Shown here: in pieces, positions 15,270-21,742 of the stretch
Position numbering within the stretch: position 1 is the stretch's first letter
Layout: the number at the start of each line of letters is the position of its first letter
Virus record (IMG/VR): IMGVR_UViG_3300037231_000294
Location: 1-39,593 of that record
DNA: 39,593 nucleotides
Direction: 5' to 3' (one strand)
Source: a virus
Program-made: the position numbers and the translations under genes
Notes under the pieces: model-generated
The model's database searches: none
What the model was told of the DNA's origin: nothing
What the model saw: the letters and a program-made list of their open reading frames with translations, nothing else

Positions 15270-16001
15270 ATGGCGGACCTGGTCAAACTAACGGTGAACG
15301 TCGACGGACCGCGCGCCGGCCTGAAGATGCTGAAGGACGAGCAGCTCCCGTTTACCATCGCGCGCACGTTGACGATGTGTGCCCAGGATGGCCAGGCGTC
15401 AACCCGGGTCGACGAGCAGACCCACTTCAAACTACGCAACGACTGGACCGTGCAGAACACTAAAATCACGCCGGCGACGAAGCAAAAGCTGGTCTCGGAG
15501 GTCTACACCGACACCGAGAACCGGGCCACCGGCGCGCCCGACTACCTGGAGCGCCAGGACGAGGGCGGCGAGCGCATCCCGATCGGCGGCCACACCTACC
15601 TGGCCATTCCCACCACGTACATGCGCAAGCTCACCGGCGACGGGCCCATCCCCGCGGAGCTGCGGCCGAAGGCGTTGCTCGACCTCGCCGGCAATGGCGG
15701 CCGCTACAAGACCCGCGGAGGCAAGATGCGCGGGCTGAGCGCGAAGGTCCGCGGCATGTACTTTTTCAAGGTGACGTTCAAAAGCGGCTCGTTGGGCATC
15801 ATGGGCCGCGAAGCCACCGACACCGACGCTTACCCGATGTACATCTTCGTCACCCACGCCAACATCCGCAAGCGAATCAGCGTCCTCGAAGACGTGCAGC
15901 AGACCCTGGACGCGAACCTCGATCGCAACTTCACCCGCGCCGCGGCCGAGACAATCAGCAACGACGCCCTGCGCGGCACCGGCCTCAGCGTAAAGTTTTG
16001 A
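15270..16001 (+). CDS. Phage structural-type protein, tail-completion candidate, on the opposite strand
   Basis: The 243-residue product has a basic N-terminal helical region (FTIARTLTMCAQDGQASTRV), a middle segment with KITPATKQKLVSEVYTD and a C-terminal helix ending near the stop. The plan of a helical start, A-T-K-x-x-L-x-x-E-V strand and YLxxQ/E segment resembles a family of phage morphogenesis proteins I know from head-tail/minor-tail (gpZ-like) positions, but I cannot give it a firm name. It is on the + strand in the middle of the leftward tail operon, so it cannot be read from the late message. The ribosome-binding site is weak. Its codon third positions are as GC-rich as the neighbours. 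Confidence 0.7.
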   Translation: MADLVKLTVNVDGPRAGLKMLKDEQLPFTIARTLTMCAQDGQASTRVDEQTHFKLRNDWTVQNTKITPATKQKLVSEVYTDTENRATGAPDYLERQDEGGERIPIGGHTYLAIPTTYMRKLTGDGPIPAELRPKALLDLAGNGGRYKTRGGKMRGLSAKVRGMYFFKVTFKSGSLGIMGREATDTDAYPMYIFVTHANIRKRISVLEDVQQTLDANLDRNFTRAAAETISNDALRGTGLSVKF

Positions 16002-16057
16002 GCAGCAATGTCGGGTGTGAGACCGACTCCGGCCCTGTGGCGTGAAAGGGTCGGGGC

Positions 16058-16447
16058 ATGAAGATACTCGGAGCCGCTCTCATCTTCGCCGTCGGCACGT
16101 CCTTCGCCCAGGCACAAACCCAGCCAAACCCCAACCATCTGCGAACCGTCTTTGTCGGGGGCGCGAAGTCCAACTATGCCGCGGTACCGATCTATGCGGG
16201 CGGAGGAGCCCCTTTTATGCTGGGGGCCACGGGAAGCTCAGCAGCCGACGTCAACATGTACTTTCGCAAGCGCTGCCACGTTGCAGTGACGGCGCCCACG
16301 CCGGAAGGAGCCGATTTTTCGCTCGCTCCGAACTACAAGGAATGGGATCTGCTGGATAAGACCGGCAAGGTGGTCTTCACCACGAAGGCCTTCCGCGAGG
16401 TCAACACCGCGAAAGATGTCTGCAATTACCTCAAGTCCAACCCCTAA
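16058..16447 (+). CDS. Secreted small protein, possible lysogenic-conversion gene (129 aa)
   Basis: The N-terminus MKILGAALIFAVGTSFAQAQ is a clear signal peptide with an AQA-type cleavage site. The mature part (about 110 residues) has two cysteines (RCHVAVTAP and KDVCNYL), which may form a disulfide in the periplasm. GAAAGGG upstream supports the ATG. It is the second gene of the + strand island and converges on the tape measure gene, their stops sharing CTAA (16444-16447). An exported protein in an inverted cassette inside a late operon is typical of phage morons. The function is unknown. Confidence 0.7.
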   Translation: MKILGAALIFAVGTSFAQAQTQPNPNHLRTVFVGGAKSNYAAVPIYAGGGAPFMLGATGSSAADVNMYFRKRCHVAVTAPTPEGADFSLAPNYKEWDLLDKTGKVVFTTKAFREVNTAKDVCNYLKSNP

Positions 16448-18981
16448 GACCCGGTCTTCAGCGCGGCCGAGATCGGGCCGCCCTGGTCGAGATCCTCGAG
16501 GATCACGTGGGTCATGTAGCTGCGGGTGTCTGAATCGAACGAGCTGCCCGTCTGGCGCGCCGTTACCGGCTGGCTGGAGGCATTGGTGACGTTCATGGTC
16601 ATCGAGGGCGTGTCGCCCCCGCCGGCCGTCTTGCCGAGGCTCTGCAGCGCATCGTTGGGCATGATGGTGCCGGGGCCGCTGGGGAACGCCAGCTCCGGAC
16701 CATTCTCACCCACCATCATCGGCGATCCGCCGGGGAAGTCGCCGCCGGCGGCATAGTGGATCAACCCCGACGTGTTCGAGGACGACCCTCCAAACCCCGA
16801 CGCGCCTGATAACCCTCCGCCGCCGCCGCCGGCCAGGCCGTTCAGCCAGGGCGTCATCCACTTCTGCATGGCGAACTTGACCGCCATCTCCAGGACGTCC
16901 TGCTCCATGCCCGTGGTCATTTTGTGGAACGATTCCCTGCCCTTGCCGGTGGCCTTCGCGATCTGCTCCGCCATCGACTCCATACCCTTGCCCAGAGTTT
17001 CGTAGGGCTGCATGTCCTGCTTTTTATTCGGAGTGTTGAGCGCGTCCAACTCCGCGTGCAACGCCCGCGCCTTCTCAATGAAGTCGCCGCCCAGCTCCAC
17101 GGCCAGCGCGTCATACTGCGCGGTCAGCGCCTGCAGCGACGCCGCGGTCTGCTTGTTGAGGGCGTTGATCTCCGTGGTAGCGGCCTTGCGCTGGGTGGGG
17201 TCGTCTTTTTCGCGGAGCTGCTGCGTGCCAACATTGCGCGCTCCGTCTTCCTTGACCTGGTTGATCTGGCGCTCGATGTCGGCGATCTGGAGCAGCTCGC
17301 GCTCCTGAGCCTGCAGCGCGGCCAGGGTTTTGACGTCGCCACCCTCGGAGGTAGTCTTCCGCATGGCCAGCCCCTGCTCGGCCTGCATCAGAGCCAGGCG
17401 CGCCTGGATGCCATTGTTGGTCTGGGTCTCCAGCTCCGCGGCCGCCTTCAGGCTCGCCAGGTGAGCGGTGTCGCCGCGCTCGATCGCGCCCGTCTTCGCG
17501 GCGATGTCCAGCTCGCCCTTCTTGGCTTCGAGGGCCGCAATCTTCGCCTGCACGTCGAGAATGTCTTTCTGTGTTTTCAGCTCCTCGGCCGAGTCGCCGC
17601 CTTTGTCGCGAACCAGCTTCTTATCGCTGTGCTGCTTGGCCTGGAGAGCCTGCAGGCTGGCGAGGTTCTCCCGCAGCGCGTCCTCCTCCTGGTTCAGCTC
17701 GAGCTTTTGCACCGCCAGCCGATCGCGATAGTAATCGGCGTCGGAGCTGAGGAAGAGTTTGTGATCGGCTTCCATCTGCGCCAGCTCCAGCGCGTCGGCC
17801 GACTTCAGTGCAGCCAGATGAGCGTTCGCGTTGGCTTGCTGCAGCGCCTCGTCCGCGCGCGCGATTCCATCGGTCCCAGGCTTTTTAGTCTTGGAGAGGT
17901 CCCCGACGCCTCCGAAGCCGCCCTTGCCGGAAGGCTGCGTCTCCGGCATGAAGGGCGCCTGCGCGCCGCCGGACATCCCGTTGCTGAGCTGGTTGCGCAG
18001 CTCCATAGCTTTCGTATTGTCTTTTTCGGCCTGGTCCCACTGGTCCTTGCCGAGCTTGGTGAATGTTCCCCCATCACCGAGCGCAGCTACCTGGTGCATA
18101 GCGGACAGCAGTGAATAGGTGGCCATCGCCGCGAACGTCATTCCCTTCCCCATCTCGAACCCGAACTCGCGCATTGAGTCCATCAGCGGCTTGCCGCCCG
18201 AGGCCACGCTGAGCATTTGAGTGAGGCTCGGCGTGAGGCCTTCGGTGAAGGCTAGGCTGGCACCGGAGAGGTGCTGCTTCAAATCTTCGAGGCGCTTATT
18301 GGTATCGGCCAGGGCGGCGGCTGTCTGGTCGTTCAGCATCATGCCAGCGTCGGTGGCCTTCTGCCGGAAGAAGTCCCAATTGTTACCCACTTCCATGAGC
18401 ACCGGGATCATCGTCGCGCCGGCCTTGCCCAGTAGCGACGTCGCCAGCTCGACCCGCCGCACCGGGTTCTCGGTTGCGGCCAGGGTCGCTGTGAACTTGC
18501 GGAAGGCAACCTCCGCGCCGTCGCTGCGTCCAGCCAGCTCCTTGGCGTTGAGGCCGAGCGTCTTCATAAACGCCTGAGCCTTTTTGTCGCCCTCGGTGGC
18601 CATGCCGATGGTCTTGTCCATCTTCGACACGGCCGAGGTGAGCGAGTCGAACTCGGAGCCGGTGATGGCGGCCGCGTAGTGCAGGGTGGAGAGCGTTGAG
18701 ACGGCAAGGCCGGTCTGCGCGTGCGCCTTCTCGATCGCCTCGCCAAACTCCAGCGTCGACGTTACCAGCTCCTTCAGCCCATCGACCGCGGCATAGATGC
18801 CCAGGTCGAGGCCGACGATCTCCAGCCGGCGCCGGATCGTCTCCATCGCCTCGGAGATATCCGAGGCGCTCTCTTTGCCGGCGGCGGCGGTCTCGCGCAG
18901 ATGCTGGTCGACCAGCTCGAGCGCCTTGGCCGCGCTCGCTCCATCGCCGGTGATCTGGATGACTACGCCTTTAGTGGCCAT
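16444..18981 (-). CDS. Tail tape measure protein
   Basis: At 845 residues, this protein sets tail length and is ejected with the DNA. The N-terminus (VIQITGDGASAAKALELVDQ) and the following helical region with SALTxxVxKMDK-like repeats are typical. A long coiled coil fills about residues 400-640 (LQQANANAHLAALKSADALE onwards). The C-terminal segment has the common tape-measure signature MMVGENGPELAFPSGPGTIM. It follows the G/GT chaperone genes, as in lambda, and its ATG overlaps the stop of the small ORF upstream (TAATG). By the usual rule of about 1.5 angstrom per residue, the tail would be around 125 nm; this is an estimate only. Confidence 0.92.
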   Translation of the reverse strand: MATKGVVIQITGDGASAAKALELVDQHLRETAAAGKESASDISEAMETIRRRLEIVGLDLGIYAAVDGLKELVTSTLEFGEAIEKAHAQTGLAVSTLSTLHYAAAITGSEFDSLTSAVSKMDKTIGMATEGDKKAQAFMKTLGLNAKELAGRSDGAEVAFRKFTATLAATENPVRRVELATSLLGKAGATMIPVLMEVGNNWDFFRQKATDAGMMLNDQTAAALADTNKRLEDLKQHLSGASLAFTEGLTPSLTQMLSVASGGKPLMDSMREFGFEMGKGMTFAAMATYSLLSAMHQVAALGDGGTFTKLGKDQWDQAEKDNTKAMELRNQLSNGMSGGAQAPFMPETQPSGKGGFGGVGDLSKTKKPGTDGIARADEALQQANANAHLAALKSADALELAQMEADHKLFLSSDADYYRDRLAVQKLELNQEEDALRENLASLQALQAKQHSDKKLVRDKGGDSAEELKTQKDILDVQAKIAALEAKKGELDIAAKTGAIERGDTAHLASLKAAAELETQTNNGIQARLALMQAEQGLAMRKTTSEGGDVKTLAALQAQERELLQIADIERQINQVKEDGARNVGTQQLREKDDPTQRKAATTEINALNKQTAASLQALTAQYDALAVELGGDFIEKARALHAELDALNTPNKKQDMQPYETLGKGMESMAEQIAKATGKGRESFHKMTTGMEQDVLEMAVKFAMQKWMTPWLNGLAGGGGGGLSGASGFGGSSSNTSGLIHYAAGGDFPGGSPMMVGENGPELAFPSGPGTIMPNDALQSLGKTAGGGDTPSMTMNVTNASSQPVTARQTGSSFDSDTRSYMTHVILEDLDQGGPISAALKTGS

Positions 18982-19166
18982 TACCGCCCTCTTCCTCTAT
19001 CGCCGTCGAGATCTTGCCATGGATGCCGAACTTCGCGCTCTGGCCAGAAAATACGCTCTGGGTCCGGGTAGATCTCCGGTGAATCGGGCAGCGGCCGCAG
19101 CGAATCGCACCGGTGCGTGCGGGCCTCGGCTTCCGCGCGGAATGCCGCCCAGGCCTCGGCCGTCAT
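18981..19166 (-). CDS. Small coupled protein between tail chaperones and tape measure (61 aa)
   Basis: The ATG at 19166 overlaps the stop of the GT reading frame (ATGA), and the TAA overlaps the tape measure ATG (TAATG). The product starts MTAEAWAAFRAEAEARTHRC and is rich in Trp, Arg and Pro. It is not recognised. The tight coupling on both sides suggests that it is translated, perhaps as a small tail-assembly factor or simply to couple tape measure synthesis to GT. Confidence 0.55.
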   Translation of the reverse strand: MTAEAWAAFRAEAEARTHRCDSLRPLPDSPEIYPDPERIFWPEREVRHPWQDLDGDRGRGR

Positions 19167-19965
19167 CGCCGCGCCTTCCGTGCCGCCAGCAGCTCGGTGA
19201 GTTTGAGATCGGCTTTTTTCGCGTCGGCCGACGTGGATTTTGCGGTGGTGATGAGGTCCCCCGGCGTGATGGACCTGGATCCTGCTCCGCGCGCGGCGAG
19301 CAGCTTCTGCATCGCCTCGAGATCCTGTTTGAGATCGTCGCCGGGCAGCTCCTCACCCAGCAATTGCTCCGGGGTGATGTCGCCGTTGACGTACTGGGAA
19401 TTGAGCAACATCGCCATCCACCCTGCTTTGTCCTTGCGCTCGCGCTCCAGGCGCCTCTCGTAACCCTGGCGCACCAGGTTGTACTCGCGGATTGTGGTCG
19501 ACCAGAACTGCGCGACGCCCTGGCCTAATGCACCGCAGAAGAATCGCTGGCCTTCGTCGTAGTCGAAGCCTTGCGACTCGCGACGCGCGGGCTCGCCGCC
19601 GTCGCCGGGCTTTTTCCCGGCAACACCGGGGTGGAGAGGCCGCCGGTAATTGCCATCACGGTCGCGTTGAAGATGGGCTCGAAGGTCCACGGCTTGATCA
19701 GCTCACCTACCTCCTCCTCGGTCAGGACCTCGTCGGTGTCGGAGATCTCCGCCTGCAGGCCGGCCCAGAGGAAGTAACGCAGCGCGTCCGGACTCGTAAG
19801 CGCCACGCGCCTGGCGTCGCCGGTGCCCTGGATCGTATAGAGAGAACGCACGAAGCTGGCGCCATACTTCTGTGCCAGCAGCCATGTGGCGGCGGTGTCG
19901 AAGAACAGAATGCGCGGGCGATCGAGCGTGATGGCGATGGCGCCGCGTGCTGCAGTGATCTTCAT
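19163..19965 (-). CDS. Tail assembly chaperone GT fusion, made by -1 ribosomal frameshift (about 267 aa)
   Basis: The second reading frame (ending AARKARR) has no ribosome-binding site of its own and overlaps the end of the G frame by 166 bases. Reading the G frame to the slippery heptamer at 19618-19612 and slipping back one base joins the two seamlessly as ...PVLPGKKPGDGG... The GT-type protein holds the tape measure during tail tube growth in lambda and its relatives. The C-terminal T-like part is helical and basic/acidic (RQGYERRLERERKDKAGWMA). Confidence 0.8.
19525..19965 (-). CDS. Tail assembly chaperone G (short product, 146 aa)
   Basis: This is the unshifted product. It begins MKITAARGAIAITLDRPRIL and has an acidic region (DTDEVLTEEEVGELI) and a Ser/Ala/Lys-rich tail encoded after the frameshift site. 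AAAGG lies 5-6 bases before the ATG. It comes straight after the major tail protein and its terminator, the usual G position. The poorly structured tail beyond the slip site is what is expected of the part that is only read when no shift occurs. Confidence 0.85.
   Translation of the reverse strand: MKITAARGAIAITLDRPRILFFDTAATWLLAQKYGASFVRSLYTIQGTGDARRVALTSPDALRYFLWAGLQAEISDTDEVLTEEEVGELIKPWTFEPIFNATVMAITGGLSTPVLPGKSPATAASPRVASRKASTTTKASDSSAVH
19612..19618 (-). promoter_or_regulatory. Slippery heptamer for -1 frameshifting (GGGAAAA)
   Basis: In the G frame the heptamer is read G-GGA-AAA, a canonical X-XXY-YYZ site close to lambda's GGGAAAG. It sits inside CCGGG-AAAAAG-CCCGG, a perfect inverted repeat, and very GC-rich sequence follows that could stall the ribosome. 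The -1 frame continues for 149 codons. Confidence 0.85.
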
Positions 19966-19976
19966 GGGTACCTTTC

Positions 19977-20010
19977 AAAAAAGGCCGGGCTGCCGGTGAG
20001 GGCAGCCCGG
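19977..20010 (-). terminator. Rho-independent terminator after the major tail protein gene
   Basis: On the minus strand a perfect 10-bp stem CCGGGCTGCC / GGCAGCCCGG with a 6-base loop is followed by CCTTTTTT. It lies between the major tail protein (ends 20049) and the tail chaperone start (19965). Partial termination here would raise tail tube protein over the downstream tail proteins. Confidence 0.85.
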
Positions 20011-20048
20011 TAATCTGCTGTGTGGATCCACGAGCGGTGCGAAGATGA

Positions 20049-20714
20049 TTAGTCTTCCGCCTGCTCGCCGGTGAGGGTGTTCGCGTTCGCAACCGGTGCG
20101 GCCTGCGAGCCGATGGTGAGAGGTCCGGTGCCCTTGAGAGAGCAGTCGAAGCCGATGATCTTGCCGACGCCGGCAGTGATCGGGATGCCGTCGATGAAGG
20201 CCAGCCCGCTCCAGCAGATGTCCGAGTTGACCGCGTCGGGGAAGAAATTCCACTTCTGCGGCTGCTGCGGGCTGCTGATCGCGGCCAGGATGAAGGTGGC
20301 CTGCGACGGGTCGCCGTCATAGAAGATGTACTTCGCCTTGGCCGTCCAGCTCGCGGTCGAGCCGAGCGAGGATTCGTAGGTCGAATCATCGGTGGTGGTC
20401 GCGTCGACCGTCTTGCGCTTCCAGTCGATCGACCATTCAGAGAGGCCGACAACCTGCACTTCAGTCTCGGAGACTGCGGTGCCGGTGCCCGCGGCGGTGG
20501 CGACGGCCGAGAGTGTGACTGTGTCGGTGCCGACGGCGATGATGGTGCTGTTCGCGGGAATGCCGGTGCCGGTCACGATCTGGCCGATTTGCAATCCTAC
20601 GACGCTAGAGACGGCAGAGAGCACCGCGCTGCCAACCGTGGTGGTTGCGGTGAAGTTGATGTTGGAGCCTACAGAGGTCTCTGCGAGGTCGCCGGTAAGT
20701 TTCTTGAAAGGCAT
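20049..20714 (-). CDS. Major tail (tube) protein with embedded virion module
   Basis: This 221-residue protein forms the tail tube by stacking of hexamers. It starts MPFKKLTGDLAETSVGSNIN and continues after the module with the tube-type fold (SEWSIDWKRKTVDATTTDDS; GLAFIDGIPITAGVGKIIGF). Residues about 22-82 are the shared virion module (GTGIPANSTIIAVGTDTVTL), placed so that it would decorate the tube. GGAGAAAA upstream of the ATG at 20714 is a strong ribosome-binding site. A strong terminator follows the gene and the G/GT pair lies downstream, as expected of lambda V-type genes. Confidence 0.88.
   Translation of the reverse strand: MPFKKLTGDLAETSVGSNINFTATTTVGSAVLSAVSSVVGLQIGQIVTGTGIPANSTIIAVGTDTVTLSAVATAAGTGTAVSETEVQVVGLSEWSIDWKRKTVDATTTDDSTYESSLGSTASWTAKAKYIFYDGDPSQATFILAAISSPQQPQKWNFFPDAVNSDICWSGLAFIDGIPITAGVGKIIGFDCSLKGTGPLTIGSQAAPVANANTLTGEQAED
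20469..20651 (-). repeat. Virion module inside the major tail protein
   Basis: This encodes GSAVLSAVSSVVGLQIGQIV, then TGTGIPANSTIIAVGTDTVT, then LSAVATAAGTG. Because the host protein is the tube subunit, this copy would be displayed hundreds of times per virion. Confidence 0.7.
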
Positions 20715-20724
20715 GTTTTTTCTC

Positions 20725-21156
20725 CTAACCGCACGCCACGCTCGGATCGCTCCGGGTCGTGGAAAATTCCGCTTGGTACAAAACGACGAGGGCGACGGTG
20801 TCGTATTCGCCCTTTTCCATCTCCCACTTCTGCGAGTTCTCACGCAGGAAGCGAACGAGGCCTCCAAGTGTGGGATCGGAGAGCAGGGCTTTACTGGCGG
20901 CGACGTAGACGGGATCGATCGCCGCGTCGCACTGGTCCACCGCCTGGGTGATGTGGCGGACCTTGAAGACAAACTTGCGGTCGATCGAATCGGTGTCGAG
21001 ATACTCGGCGTCGCCTTCGTCGGGCAAAATGTTGATCGCGGGCAGCTCCCCGGGGTTGAACGCGGCCATGCGCGTACGCCAGGACTGAGCGCCGGCGGCG
21101 CCGTTGGTCACTGCGACCGCCGCGGCCATGATCTGCGACTGGATGCTGGGCGTCAT
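20725..21156 (-). CDS. Tail terminator-like protein (143 aa)
   Basis: This small alpha/beta protein lies just upstream of the major tail protein, where lambda U and similar tail terminators are found. It has the expected short helix start, a strand segment (LPAINILPDEGDAEYL), and a central strand-helix pattern (RKFVFKVRHITQAVDQCDAA). Tail terminators cap the finished tail and join it to the head. The ATG overlaps the upstream TGA (ATGA). The identity rests on position and size more than on sequence. Confidence 0.6.
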   Translation of the reverse strand: MTPSIQSQIMAAAVAVTNGAAGAQSWRTRMAAFNPGELPAINILPDEGDAEYLDTDSIDRKFVFKVRHITQAVDQCDAAIDPVYVAASKALLSDPTLGGLVRFLRENSQKWEMEKGEYDTVALVVLYQAEFSTTRSDPSVACG

Positions 21157-21452
21157 GAGCGGGGCCCCAGGTTGACTGCCTTCAGCTCAAAACACACGAC
21201 GGCCCCATCGGCTTCTGCCGTGGGCTCGCTGATCGTGTAGTCCTTGCCGTCGACGTTCACTGCATCTCCCGATCTCGGCATCGGCCGAAACGCGTTGTAG
21301 GGCATCCGGACTGCGGGAATGGAAACGACGGCGTCGCCCCAGGCCTTCACATCCGCCGGCCGGTCGAAGTTGCCCAGCGCGGTGTTGCCTTGAAAAACCA
21401 CTGCGACGCCGAAGTCCGCAAAGAACGTGGGGAGATCGGCGTCGCCAAACAT
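21153..21452 (-). CDS. Head-tail joining-like protein (99 aa)
   Basis: It starts MFGDADLPTFFADFGVAVVF and ends with small beta strands (KDYTISEPTAEADGAVVCFE). Size, beta content and position between the capsid and the tail terminator match lambda FII-type head-tail connectors. It starts 3 bases after the stop of the 67-residue gene and overlaps the next gene by ATGA. The function is inferred from order. Confidence 0.6.
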   Translation of the reverse strand: MFGDADLPTFFADFGVAVVFQGNTALGNFDRPADVKAWGDAVVSIPAVRMPYNAFRPMPRSGDAVNVDGKDYTISEPTAEADGAVVCFELKAVNLGPRS

Positions 21453-21454
21453 GG

Positions 21455-21658
21455 CTACTTCTTTACCCCAGCGGCGGCTTCGTCTTCTTTGGTTACAAAC
21501 CTTGCCTGCGTACCGGAGACCAGCGTGTGTGCATCGGCTTCGGGAACGCGGACGGTCTGGCCCTTGGTGAGGACCACTCCGCCGGGCCCGAGGCACGGCT
21601 TGGTGACGAGGACGGTCTTCAGCTTTGTGCTGCCGGCCTGAACTGTGGTGATTGCCAT
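21455..21658 (-). CDS. Small hypothetical head-region protein (67 aa)
   Basis: The protein reads MAITTVQAGSTKLKTVLVTK and then PGGVVLTKGQTVRVPEADAH, a small beta-rich domain with a basic tail (AAAGVKK). GGAG lies upstream of the ATG. Genes of this size between major capsid and connector often encode capsid decoration or small connector proteins. I do not recognise the family. Confidence 0.6.
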   Translation of the reverse strand: MAITTVQAGSTKLKTVLVTKPCLGPGGVVLTKGQTVRVPEADAHTLVSGTQARFVTKEDEAAAGVKK

Positions 21659-21742
21659 TTGAAGGCTCCTGGTGCTGCTGAAAAGTGAGGTGGGTCGTTA
21701 TGCTGATGGCGCGGGCAGATACACCCGCGCCGCCGGCGGAGA

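Noticed and set aside
15432-15857. Minus-strand frame (141 codons) opposite the + strand structural gene
   Set aside because: I checked whether the island might really be leftward. The + strand product has the coherent protein sequence and the minus frame does not.
16924-18114. Long + strand reading frame (396 codons) across the tape measure gene
   Set aside because: Antisense to a repetitive helical protein; no recognisable protein features of its own.
20033-20050. GCGGTGCGAAGATG near the end of the major tail gene as a further dyad copy
   Set aside because: Only the left half matches; symmetry is lost.
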